Part shown: positions 34,291 through 45,124 of the stretch, piece by piece
How the letters are laid out: every line of letters begins with the position of its first letter
How positions within the stretch are numbered: the first letter of the stretch is position 1
Assembly: GCA_933228675.1 (NCBI GenBank)
Contig: OW121743.1
Span: 19,793,651-19,857,650 of the forward strand
Source: Stomorhina lunata
Lineage: Eukaryota > Arthropoda > Insecta > Diptera > Rhiniidae
Reading direction: 5' to 3'
DNA length: 64,000 nt
Notes under the pieces: generated by a model
What the model saw: only the letters and a program-made list of their open reading frames with translations
What the model was told of the DNA's origin: nothing
The model's database searches: none
Program-made: the position numbers and the translations under genes

Positions 34291-34934
34291 TCACATACAT
34301 TGTGCAGCCATATCATCAGCATCAATACCCAACATGGCCAAGTCATCTAATTCTTCCTGACGTCGATTTTTTTCGCTTTCTGTGGGCGAGGGTGGTGGCT
34401 GGGGTATATCGGCCAAATCAATGTCTATGCTAGGTTGTAAAAGTTCTGTACTGCTACTATGTTGTGAATCTGTTGCTGCTGGTTGAGCTTCAGGCTCATT
34501 GTCAATTTCACAGGGTATGGGAATATCAACGGCCATAATATTTTCTTCGATAGCTTCTATTTCCTGCTCCTTTTCGGTGTATGTAATTTGTGGACTAGGT
34601 GGTTTAATGTCTAACACATCTGGCGGCATCTCTATGTTTGCTGCAAATGTTTCATTTGCGATTTCTGGTGGTGGAGGCGGCACTGTCTCAATATTTAGAT
34701 CTAACTTATTTTGTGAATTATCTGCTTCTACATCCATATCTATGGAGGCTAAAATGGCCGTGGTAGTGGGATTTGAGGGTGGTCTATTAAAGACCAAGGG
34801 CTCATTCATGGACATTTGTGATGCTTCGTCTAAGCCCAATTGTGAAGTTTCCTCAAATGTCACCAAGTGTATGCCATCTTTGGCAAGTTCTTCTGGCTGC
34901 ATAACAGGCTCGTCGTTAATGATTTGCGTTTCGC
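34291..34934 (-). CDS. ZNF318-like exon 9 (terminal)
   Basis: Starts after TATTTTATTTTAG; the first reading is [20 protein letters not shown]. Acidic and Pro-rich, with [10 protein letters not shown] and [20 protein letters not shown], ending MAAQCM then a stop. Confidence 0.8.
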
Positions 34935-37900
34935 CTAAAATAAAATAGTATTTATTAATTTAAATTTTGGATATAGGGTTAGTTTACGTTGGGTTTCTCG
35001 TCATTGCGATATTGAAAGAAAAGCCGGCGAAGCCGTAAGGCTCGAGCCAAGAACTTCGCATTTCTGTATCTTTAATATGTCAAATTTTAGGTCTTGGATC
35101 AGCGAGAAAACCAAAAAGACCTGGAATATGGCATTCTGTAGAATATCTAGGGCTCTAGGCCAAAATTAGACAAAGGCAAAACCAAGATTTTGATAGGTCT
35201 TAGTACAACCCATTAAAGAAGATGTAAATCATAGTAACTGGCCAATGTGCAATAATTGTAGGATGAACAGGTGGGATGGAGAAACTCCGGACATTTGCAG
35301 ATTGTGTTTAGAAGAGGACTCGTCCGAGCATATCCTCTGTCACTTTCCATGCTCCAAAACCATAGGCTTAGGTTTCTAAGTAGCAGATTCCACGAGGAAC
35401 TTTAAGACACCCAACAGTTTAAACTGGGTTATTGTTGTAACTGCGATATTATTGTTATATCGCAGAAGTGGTAGTCCTTGGTTGGAATCTTATGATTTCA
35501 GAGTCTTTCCGGTACGAACGGAACGGTTAAACTAAGTGATTTCGTGAGCTTCATAGCTGGATCAGAAGTCTTATATAAGGACTCTACTATTTTATGTAAC
35601 ACTCGCTTGTTACCTCTACCACAATTTCTATTATTTCCTTCAATTTTTTTTAGCTTTTTCTATTCTTTTATCTATCATGGAATGATCACAATGGAAACAA
35701 AGGGTCTTCAAACGAAGGTGAGACTCTTGACACCGCCTTTCATACCAAATCTAACCTATTATTTTAGAAAACTTACCTTTCGTCTTATTTTTTCCAGACT
35801 CCTCATTGTCACTGTCATCACCGGGTCTCCTTTCACCTGGGAATATGATATTCAAAGCATCTTCCAAATCCTTGGGCAAAGGACCTTTGCCGGGAGGCGG
35901 GCCCTCAGTTATGGGCTTGGGCACAAATTCTTCGGATTCTTCAACATCAATACCTGGAGGCAACATATCTTTATCATCCTCTGTATCGGTCTGAGGAGGC
36001 GGCGGCGGTGGTGCTTGACCCATTATATTGACAAATTGTACAGGATCTGGCATTAAATCATCATAGTCTACCATCATGCCAGCATCCGGGTGGAATGGTG
36101 GAGCATTACCGTAAACATCCTCCATCATGGCCATTTGAATTTGAGCTGCTGTGGGAGCTGGTGGCCTATAGACTCCGGAAGCATCCATTGTGTAAACAAA
36201 GCCACCCGTTGCCTGTGACTGTTGGCCTTGTAGGTCTTCTGGTCTCTTTTCTCCGCCTTCTCCGGGGGCACCACTGCTTTGCTTTTTAAAGACGGGCATT
36301 TTACCAATGAAAGGTAGTTTTTTACCAGCTGTATTTGTAGTAGTAGCAGTAGCAGAAGTAGAGGTCTTCGGTTTAGACTTCTCTTTTTTCTCTTTATTTT
36401 CGCTTGCTTTCTTTTCCTTTTCCTTGTCTTTTTCGGGAACTCTGGGTCTAAATTCAGCTTGTCTTACGACTGGCTTTTCTACGCGACTGTGGGAACGGGA
36501 GCGTGATCTGCTTTGACGTCGTCGCCGATCATATGGAGATCGTGAACGCCTGCGTAGTGAACGAGAACGTGAGCGATCACGTCTATTACGACCACGCCAG
36601 CCTCTTGGTGACATACGTCCACGACTGCGCGAACGTGAACGTCGTACATTACGACGATAATCACGGCCACGGCTGCGACTGCGTGTTGGACTACGGGTTC
36701 GTGAACGTCTGTTAGTACGTCTGTCGCGTTCATCTCTAACTTTGTTGCCAGTATCTCTATCCCTTCGCTCACTTCTTCCCTCTACTCCACGTTCTCCAGT
36801 CTTATCACGTTCTTTGTCTTTGTCTCTGTCTCTATCTCTCTCACGCTCCCGATTTTCTTTTTCATTTTCTGGTCTCTGAGTCGATGAACTTTTGCCTTGT
36901 TGTTCATCTTTCGATTTATTTTTCAATTTACCCTTTAACTGTTCCAATAGTTTCTTTTCGCTTTCACTTATAACTGGTTGCACAGTATTCCACTGCTGGA
37001 TAATACAATCATCGTTATCCTTCTCACCATCTTTGTTACGTACACCCTCTTGTACTACAGTCCATTTACCACTTGCCGGTATTTGTGGTACGGGTAAAGG
37101 AGAAGGTTGTTTCAACTTCAGTTGCGGAGGTGGTGGCACCTCATCATCATTTTTAATATTTTCCTGTTTGCGCATAGACAGACGAATGGATACTGCAGGA
37201 TTAGGATTATCAAGATCTTTAATTTCAACAACTGGTATCTTTTTCTTTTTGGGTTCATCGCTATCCGACGAAGATGATGAGTCACTACTGGATGATGAAC
37301 TAGAATCGCTACCCTTCTTACGTTTCTTATTTGTCTTCTTTTTCTTCTTCTTTTGTTTTTTGTCACTCTTCTTTTTGCGTTTCTTACTGCTTTTGTCATC
37401 ATCCTTCTTGTTCTTTTTGCGATCAGCCGCTGTGGTGGACACTGATGTTATTTGTTGTGGCAATGGTGTGGATTTCTGTTCATTTAAGACAATTTGACGA
37501 TCAGCCAACCAATTGACTTCATAGTGGGGATTCTCCTCCAAGAAGCCCTGTAAGAATATCAAGTATTTTTAAAGTTTTAGTACTCACAAATCAATTTATC
37601 GTTCCTCTAGAACTTACATTATAACGATTGGCATGCAATTGAGACTTTAAATGTGTTGAAGCACAGTGCAAATCTCCCATCCAGATATTGCACAGTTTAC
37701 AAAACCAAGCTGTGGCCGGTACAAAGAATGTTAAACCCCTAATTGGGGTGCGTTTTGTAGGCGCATTTTCATAAGTGGGAAATTGCTGAAATTCGATTTA
37801 CAATATTTTAGTTTAATATTTTTTAAAGAAAATATATAAAATACTTACATCTGTTACCATATCGGTATGCCAAGGAGTTTCAATACTCTCTCGATCCATA

Positions 37901-40900
37901 TGATTTTTCGTGTGCAAATGATTGAGATAATCTTTTGCTGTTTTGGGAAAAACATTACAAGTTTGACACCAGTGCATCTCCGGATCGTAAAAAACATAAT
38001 TAAATCGTTCTTTTTTGTTGGGTCTGAAAGAAAGCATTTTTATAATATTAATAATGAAATAAGAAATAACTTTATTTTAAGCTGAAGATCATAAAAATGA
38101 TTTAGTAAGTCCAAACTTAATCTTTTCCACATTAGCCATTTATATAACAGTTCTTCCGTTCCTACTCTATTGTTACATTTTATTTTTTAAATAAGTCTAC
38201 AAATTCATGGACTGCAAGAAGTCCTTTGAAAAACTACTCGACAACGTTTTCGATATTCTAAATGCGTATGATGCTGTAGAGTATCTAGAGCTCTAAGGTC
38301 AAAATTAGATATGGGAAAGACCAAAATTTGCTAGGTCTGAGTAGGACCGATCTTAGGAGATAATCAGCTGTTATAACACATTGGAGATCTATAGACATTA
38401 TACATTCAATATATGAGTTGAAAACGTGAGAGTATCAAGGGACTCTGAACTCATGTTGGGCATAAGTTGGGGATGTCAAACATGCGAAGATCTTTCCCGA
38501 AATTCCTTTTTACATATACATATGAAATCTTTGATATGCAGTTGTACAAACTAAACAATGTTGTGAGCTTCGCAGTGGAACTCAGCTGGTTTATATAGAG
38601 TCAAATTATTACTTAACAGTTTATATTTTAGTACCATTTCCATTCTTTCTTATTTTACTATTAAACTGACCGAATTGTTACCACTTTTCTAAACTGACAA
38701 AAAAAAAGAAAAAAAATCGAGGATGTCAATATGTATACGGTTTGCTGCTTTTGTTTATGTAGGTTCGGCGATTCTAACCATTAAAATTCGTCACTATGTC
38801 CGTCATTTTCTGGCTCAAGTTTTAGCTAGAGCCACAATTAATGAAGGTACTTACCCCTTTGGATCTTGTTTACTACGAGCTGCATCTTTATCTTTATTTT
38901 TCATAGACTCAATAACCTTCTTCTTTAAGCGCTCCGGCGAGCTGTCATCATCCTCGTCCTCTTTATTGCCAGCCTGTTCAGTTTCTGATGACGACGAAGA
39001 ATCTGATGAAGATGATGAAGAACTGCCCGATGAACTGTCTGATGATGATGAAGAACTGCGCACCTTTTTCTTATGAGTAGCCGCATTACCAATTTGATTA
39101 GAGCCGCCACTACGTTCGCCGACCAGAGATTTTTGCAAAGTTGATAAGGCTGCTTCTTTGAGAACAGCATCGTCTTCCAGTTGATCGTCATCCTTGTCAA
39201 GGTTTTCTTCACCAATAATACCAGTCAACATATCAATTACATTTTCAATGGTACTCAATTTCTTTTGAATTTGACTCTAAAAGTGCAAAAAAGAAAAAAG
39301 AGAAAAAAATAGATTAGTTTCTTAGAACTTGAAGAGGGAAATAATATTTATTTATGCTTGGTGATTTTTGTTTGGTTTGCACATATAAGGGGCGCGTGAG
39401 TGTGAAGAAAATACAGAAGTCATCTGGGGGTAAAGATTTGAAGAATCCTTGAAGCACCAGTTGTCATATCGTCCTCATCTTCAGCGGGTAGAGATCCGTA
39501 TCAATGATGTGTAGTACATTTATGCTTATTTTTTATAAAATACATTTTCTTAACATACTTAATATTAATGGAAAATCCTAATTTACAATTTCGTTTAAAA
39601 AAGCAAAAAAAAAAACAATATAAACAACATAATAATTTATAAATCAAGTACATTTAAGGTGTTGCCTTGGTATAGTGCTGTAGAAGTTGGAGATATCTCT
39701 AAAACGGAGCTCATTAGTCTTTATAAGAATACGTTTTGCAGCCAAGAATCCCAGTCGTATAAATTTTTCATTATACATTTTTATGTCCATTTAAAATTGT
39801 GCTCTTTCTTTCGATACTTTTTTTATTTTTATATTTCTAGGGTGTATGCATACATTACAACAACATTTGAAGATTCAATAAGCTAAAGAAAAATTTAATT
39901 ATTTATTCACTATTCAATAGGATTTTTGTTTTGTAAAATGTTATATATCTTTTTTTAAGTTAAGTTTAAGAGAAAAATAATACAAAATTCAAATTCAAAA
40001 AACATGTTACATTAACATTGAAAAGCTTAAATAAAACAAACTCAAATGGAACCTCTAAAATACATATGTATGAAGTGTTGTGAATCAAACATACCTGTAG
40101 CTTTTCATTTTCATCGATAAATCCTTTTGTAGTAGGTGAAGCTGGAGCACCACCAGAATGTAGATCTTTGCGTTGTTCTTTCAACATTTTTAATTCCTTT
40201 TTCAAAACAGTTGTTTTCTTTAAATAACTAGTACGCTGCTTTTTCAATTCATCGCGCTGATTTTCTGCTTCTTGGGCAACAGCTAAATGATGATAGGATT
40301 TAAGAAAATTTAAATAAATTAAATTAGTAAAATTTTTTTGTTTGGAGATATTAAAAATTCATATACAAATTTTGCACTTTAAACTTCTTTTAGAAGTTTG
40401 TGTTAAACCTTTAAGCTACAGCTTTAAGGCCTTTGTGTTCCTTCGATTTTGGCTTCCTTCCTTTAAGCAATTAAAATTTTAAACCAATTCTGTGTGTTGT
40501 ATTGGTCTTCCAAAATCATTACTTACAAGTTATAAAGTTTTACGACATATTCGACCAAAATTTATAAAACATTAGTAGGAATTGTATTGAAAATAAAGAA
40601 TTAACACATACCATCATGCTGAGGATTGGCTTGTATTGTTCCGGGAGCTTCATCTGATAACAGAGAAACATGTTTGCTTACTGAAGCTGTATTAGTTGTT
40701 GTAGGTGGTGGTACATTAGTAGGTACCTGTTGTTGTGTGGTAGGCTGTACAACTATTGGTAATGGTGGTGGTTGTTGTTGTTGTTGGGGTGGTGGAGGCA
40801 TTTGCTGCATTTGAGTAGGTGGCTGCATCCATTGCTGTTGACCATAAGCATCTAAAAGAGACACATAAACAAATAAGAATGTATTATAGTTGTTTAAGCC

Positions 40901-41859
40901 TATAAAATACCCAACACCACTGAGTTTAAATGTATTTTCAATATAGTCAATTTACCCAATACATCGGCACAACTTATTATAAGATTAAATCTAATCCCTG
41001 TAAAATATTATTTTGTTAACTTACCTACTCCCCATGCTCCCGGTGGTGGGTAAGCCGCGTTGAATCCAGCACCTTGAGCCTGCATTGCCACATAAGCATC
41101 GTTAGGTTGAACAAAGGCTGACTGAGGTGGCGGTACACCATATTGATTGTAGCCAGGAGGTGGCCCATAGGCAGCATCACCATAAATCTGAGGTGGTGGC
41201 GGGGCCAAATACTGAGGAGGCGGTTGATTAACCGTTGGAGGTGGTTGAGACAACTGTCTCGACATTGCTGAAGGCTGTTGTGGGGGTGAATTTGGTTTCT
41301 TTTTGGGAGACCAACGACCGCCTCCTCCTCTCCTAGGAGGTGAAGGACTACGACTGATAGAACGACTAGTACTGCGACCACGACCTCTGTAACGATCACG
41401 AACTCCACCACCTCCACGTCTAGGCGGTGAACGACGACGGTCTGGTGAGCGTCTACCACCATAACGAGGACGACGATCGGGTGAATAGTCGCGGAAACGA
41501 TTACGACGAGGGGAAGGTGAACGCCTGCCACGACTTCTAGCCGGAGGTGAGGGAGAACGACGACCACGTGAGGGAGATTTGCGTTTACGTGGCGGAGGAC
41601 TGCCCGAAGGAGAACGTCTTCTCGAAGAACGTTCTGATGTAGAATTTTCTTTTTCTATAACTGGTGCTTTGGGTGGTGCATTTTTGGTATCTACAAAAAA
41701 ACATCAGAACCGTGAAATTAAAAAATCGTTTTATCTAGCTGCTCTTTACTTACCAAATTCCACTGTATCAAACTCTGCACCCGGTGGACCGGGCGGTAAT
41801 GTATTATTATCACCCAAACGTCGGTCACTGGGTTGTTTCAAAATTAATTCCTCTTCCAT
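34291..41859 (-). CDS. ZNF318-like SR-rich protein with two U1/matrin-type zinc fingers (nine exons)
   Basis: Exons 41859-41754, 41690-41025, 40851-40612, 40282-40095, 39276-38855, 38023-37849, 37785-37618, 37547-35777 and 34934-34291 join in phase into 1459 residues. Order: short N-terminus, RS/RG-rich region (about 36-180), Pro/Gln-rich region, coiled coil (about 338-400), poly-Ser/acidic segment, finger 1 (C560-X2-C563-X12-H576-X5-H582), finger 2 (C628-X2-C631-X12-H644-X5-H650) followed by ENPHYE, a long Lys/Arg/Ser-rich domain (about 680-960), and an acidic Pro-rich tail. The paired fingers and the 'ENPxYE' phrase after them recall ZNF318; in Drosophila I think of CG9776 as the counterpart but cannot confirm it. 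The composition predicts a nuclear-speckle protein tied to RNA processing; the exact role is unknown. Confidence 0.82.
35030..35540 (+). mobile_element. LINE remnant in ZNF318-like intron 8, antisense to the gene
   Basis: Bases 35276-35356 read [20 protein letters not shown] followed by LCHFP, matching in type the segment IQDICRLCLDADSSETVEHI of the LINE at 61550-62988. DNA around 35130-35210 also matches that element's nucleotide sequence. Frameshifts and stops abound. Confidence 0.7.
35777..37547 (-). CDS. ZNF318-like exon 8 (largest, RS domain)
   Basis: Begins [20 protein letters not shown] after TTCTTACAG. Contains a Lys-rich run with a Ser/Asp repeat (37230-37400), the RS/RD-rich domain (36450-36860), then a Pro-rich part with the phrase [20 protein letters not shown]. 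Donor AAAG/GTAAGT, phase 1. Confidence 0.85.
37618..37785 (-). CDS. ZNF318-like exon 7 (zinc finger 2)
   Basis: 168 bases, phase 0 at both ends: [20 protein letters not shown] leading to the finger [20 protein letters not shown] with His at the expected spacing. Not visible as a separate long frame; inferred from splice signals TTTCAG and GTAAGT. Confidence 0.85.
37849..38023 (-). CDS. ZNF318-like exon 6 (zinc finger 1)
   Basis: After TTTCTTTCAG it reads [24 protein letters not shown], then HLHTKNH. The C-X2-C-X12-H-X5-H spacing is the U1/matrin type. Ends DMVTD/GTAAGT, phase 0. Confidence 0.88.
38190..38580 (+). mobile_element. LINE remnant in ZNF318-like intron 5, antisense to the gene
   Basis: Bases 38270-38350 (GCTGTAGAGTATCTAGAGCT and onward) are a diverged copy of 35133-35210, the same LINE family in the same orientation. 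No reading frame survives. Confidence 0.6.
38855..39276 (-). CDS. ZNF318-like exon 5 (Ser/acidic segment)
   Basis: Acceptor TGCACTTTTAG, then [20 protein letters not shown]. Contains a poly-Ser stretch and a DEDDDSS patch, ending SKQDPKG at donor GTAAGT (phase 2). Confidence 0.82.
40095..40282 (-). CDS. ZNF318-like exon 4 (coiled coil)
   Basis: Encodes [20 protein letters not shown] and a heptad-like Leu/Lys region, ending ENEKLQ at donor GTATGT. Phase 1 in, phase 0 out. Drives likely dimerisation; inference from heptads only. Confidence 0.82.
40612..40851 (-). CDS. ZNF318-like exon 3 (Pro/Gln-rich)
   Basis: [20 protein letters not shown] followed by Gln and Pro runs and a Thr-rich linker. 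Splice sites CTCTTTTAG and GTATGT, phase 1 at both ends. Confidence 0.82.
41025..41690 (-). CDS. ZNF318-like exon 2 (RS/RG domain and Pro-Tyr-rich segment)
   Basis: Begins [20 protein letters not shown], continues through an Arg/Ser/Pro/Gly-rich domain and an [23 protein letters not shown] segment. Donor GTAAGT, phase 1. Confidence 0.85.
41754..41859 (-). CDS. ZNF318-like exon 1 (start codon)
   Basis: ATG in good context (A at -3, G at +4): [20 protein letters not shown], then [15 protein letters not shown]. Donor G/GTAAGT, phase 1, followed by a 63-bp intron. Too short to appear as a long frame. Confidence 0.82.
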
Positions 41860-42416
41860 GTTCTTTTTTTCTAAAGAGCACCTTTTTTCAATTTGAGACT
41901 TTTCTGTCTATACCGGCTGCTGTAAATATGCGTGTGATTGTGTGTAAGCGACGTGTTTGAGTAATCAATGAAATAAATTCAGAAAAGACCAATTTTTTTT
42001 AGAAAAAAAATATAATAGACATAATTACTTACCGTTCTTAATAAATTTTACCTTTTTTAAAACAATTAAATATCAATTAATTTACAAATAAATGTAATCT
42101 TTGTCAGAAGCATAAAATTTTTCAGCTTCACAATTTTTTCACTTTTTGCAATTAACAGTGATGTTTATAAAGCGATTTTAAGCTCCTAACAAATAATATT
42201 GAAGTGTTGCCATAACAACTAAGAAACGTCATTGCCATATTAACGTATTCTAAGTAACAAATGGCATCTTTATAAACCATAAAGCTATTAACATTGGATC
42301 TCAATTACTAAATTCAAAGTGATGAAATTGATTTAAAATTTTTGATATTTTAAACTAAATTTTTTTACGTTTTTATATTTGTCTCAGTGATTTATTAATG
42401 CTTTATTTGGGGTTTA

Positions 42417-42520
42417 TATAACAAAAGCTGCTGACGATTCATAAGTGAAATTTACATGTATTTTGTAACAATTACAAAACACATGTAAATTTCTCTCAAT
42501 CGTCAGCTGCTTTAGTTATA
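42417..42520. repeat. 104-nt long hairpin upstream of the ZNF318-like gene
   Basis: The arms begin TATAACAAAAGCTGCTGACG and TATAACTAAAGCAGCTGACG (second read in reverse complement) and pair over about 49 bp with few mismatches, around a loop of a few bases (CAA). It lies about 560 bp upstream of the start codon. It could be a very short foldback element or a hairpin-RNA source. Confidence 0.7.
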
Positions 42521-42529
42521 ATAGGTCTA

Positions 42530-42996
42530 TTCGTTTACTTTCCAGTAAAAGTCCAGTAAGCTGAGTATTTACTGAGTAAATGAACAAATTTACTCTCACC
42601 AAATCATTTGTAATCAAAGTAAACGAACGGAAAATTTGTATAAATCCAGTAAGTAAATCGAGAAAATAAGAAAAAAACAATACAATAGACAATAAATAAA
42701 TAAAAAATGACCTAAGCTTTTAATTTTTAATAAGTTATATACTTTTTAACTTTAATTTAGTTAATTTTATTTCTTTTACTTCAAATTGTTCACTAAATAA
42801 AAATTACTGCAAAATTGTAACTGTCTGTTTATCTTTTGTTTACGTTTTTTATTCATGTTGTTGTTGTTGCTGAACTTTTACAAGCAAAAATTTTCCCCGT
42901 AACATTTTACAAATACTCAGCAAATAAACTGTCACTTTTTCTCAAAAAATCTCTCTGTTTACATTTCCCCTCTTACTGAGTTTTGGGTAAACGAAC
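42530..42996. repeat. Possible MITE with CGTTTAC-type ends
   Basis: ATTCGTTTAC..CCAGTAA at the left (42530) and TTACTGAG..GTAAACGAAC at the right (ending 42996) are inverted. GTAAACGAAC also occurs at about 42617. Ends are imperfect and no target duplication is clear. Confidence 0.35.
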
Positions 42997-43639
42997 GACT
43001 TTCCGTAATATTTTGTAATAATTTGTACAAATTTTAACGTAAACGATTGAATCTAATAACTATTGGCGCAGCTAATAAATATTTACATTTATTTATAAGA
43101 AAATAATATTTATTGTTATTCAATTGAAAATATAAAATACAAAAAACAAAGTTTTAACAAAGAACAAATTTCTTGATTAATTTAACAAAAACTAACAAGA
43201 TTATAAAGTTTATAAAACAAAATCAAAATAGATAATTTATCAAGTTATATTGTTCATTCAATAATAAAAGCACATTAAATTAAAATTTGACCAATACTGA
43301 CAATAGTTACCTCTCATGCTTTTAAGATTTTCATTTCACAATAACATGTAAGCTCATTGTGTTGGCCCTGGTTCACCTGATTCCTTGTTAGTTTATGGTG
43401 ATTTCTTTTCTAGAGAAATATGTTACCCTTAATGTTGCATTAAAAATATGCTCATTTTTTGAGTTTTCGTCGTCAATGATATTTATACTTGATGAATTTG
43501 AAAAATATAACGATATTCGATCTATGAAAATTACACACCTTTTTGAATGCCATATGTCTAGGTTCCGGTTAAAAATGTTAATGAAATTAATGTTAATTAG
43601 CAGAATATCCGCATTTGGGCAAATCATGTTACTTCATCT

Positions 43640-44080
43640 GTATTAATAGGCGGTGTAAATATTGAGAAATCAGATGCTCCTGATGTTTTAGGCATGAAAA
43701 TTCAATGTGATGTGCGTTGGACAAATCACATTTTTGCCTCGGTTTTCTAAAACAGTGTAAAAGATACTTCACTTCGATACTCGAAAGTTCTTACGCAATA
43801 CACGTCTTTCTGCTAGAGCTCATCCCTTCGTAGTAGATTGGCCAGTAGACAAAACAACACACTACAGAGAAAATTTGTTCTTTAGCCGCACAGTTCGTAT
43901 GTGCAATTTGCTCCCCGCAAAAGTTTTCCCAGTCAGTTGCAATATAGGAAAGTTCAAATCAAATGTCCACAAACACTACTACACCTATTCCCCAACCCAT
44001 AACCTATTTTTCTAGTTCCAACACAATGCATTGCATAAGTAGGGGTCACCCCCTTAGTGCTTGTCCTGATAAAAAAATGT
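43640..44080 (+). mobile_element. LINE reverse-transcriptase C-terminal remnant (jockey/CR1-like)
   Basis: Reads DAPDVLGMKIQCDVRWTNHI, then after an internal deletion and frameshift RLSARAHPFVVDWPVDKTTH and FFSRTVRMCNLLPAKVFP. These are the thumb and the 'RT.RLWNSLP' end typical of jockey/CR1-type elements. Stops near the end and the deletion show it is dead. Confidence 0.65.
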
Positions 44081-44124
44081 ATACATATTTGATAATTAAA
44101 AAAATTAAATATTAATTTTTAAAG

Positions 44125-44337
44125 AGGAACCCATAGAAAACCCTTCAATTCAAACCATTCTACAAGAGAAAATTGGTAAGATTTAAAAAAATGTGTTTAT
44201 TATTTAAATTGTGTTATGTTGTAACTTTCTATTTTAAAGGAACAGAACAATTGCTAGAACAAGTGGTTTTCCAAAACAAAATTTTAATAGAACAAAACAT
44301 CGGACTTCGAGTACTTTATTTATATTTAATTTAATAA
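44125..44337 (+). pseudogene. Small two-exon-like coding scrap
   Basis: Reads EEPIENPSIQTILQEKIG, a possible 67-bp intron (GTAAGA..TTTAAAG, about 44173-44239), then TEQLLEQVVFQNKILIEQNI to a stop at about 44335. The phase is kept across the junction. I do not recognise the family; it may be the C-terminal end of a transposon-encoded or host coiled-coil protein. Confidence 0.3.
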
Positions 44338-44355
44338 TATGACATAATATTCATT

Positions 44356-45124
44356 ATACACTACACCACCATAGGTGGAAAGAGTGTTATAAGTTTGTGC
44401 TAATGTATGTAACGCATAGAAATATTTGTCTTAGACCCTTTCAGTATACCAATAGGCTTAGAATCATTTTCTGAGTCGATTTAGCGATGTCAGTCCGTCC
44501 GTCTGGCTGGCTGGAAACCCATTTAAAACTTATTGTAATCAAACTACAGGTCGCAATTCTGAAGATAATTTGATGAAATTTGGAACAGATCATTTTTTTG
44601 ATAATGGGACTATGGCTATTAAAATTCGTCAAAATCGGTCCATTATTTATGGTACCTCCCATTGGTCCCACTTCCCGGAATTGATATATTGGCCACAAAA
44701 ATCAATATTTTTTCATGAAATTTGAAACAAACACTGACTATGTAAACCTAAATCAGTGTACCACATTTGACCATAGCTCCCATACAAACTCTTCTATCAA
44801 AACGAACTAAATGAGACAAAAATCACTAAAACGCTAGTAAATCTAAAGATAATGTGAATTTTAAGTTTATTTTTTGCATACATAATTTGTAACAACTGTA
44901 ATCAATTTGCCAAATTTCGAGATAATCGGTCCACATTTGACCCTAACTCTCATATAAGTCCAAATGGCGGAAACAGCTTAAATAAATAAGTTTTGAGAAA
45001 ATTTTTGTATGATGACAAAATTCAGCAAATATTTGTCTATACAGATAAAAGAACACCTTTGACCTTAGTGGTGAAGGGTAGCGTATGGTCGGGCTTGACC
45101 GACTATAGCACTTTTTTACTTGTT
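44356..45124 (+). mobile_element. Family A repeat, copy A6
   Basis: Runs from CACCACCATAGGTGGAAAGA to hairpin GTCGGGCTTGACCGAC and ACTATAGCACTTTTTTACTTG. The first bases are altered. The open frames 44441-44698 and 44993-45178 lie in it and are not genes. Confidence 0.75.

Noticed and set aside
35544..36056. 170-residue plus-strand frame
   Set aside because: It crosses the exon 8 donor region of the opposite gene and shows no domain; chance.
36892..37497. 201-residue plus-strand frame
   Set aside because: It is the antisense shadow of the RS- and Lys/Ser-rich exon 8 of the ZNF318-like gene; low-complexity Ser/Phe composition.
41025..41567. 180-residue minus-strand frame beginning [10 protein letters not shown]
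   Set aside because: An out-of-frame reading of ZNF318-like exon 2; the RS/RG frame joins its neighbours in phase and this one does not.
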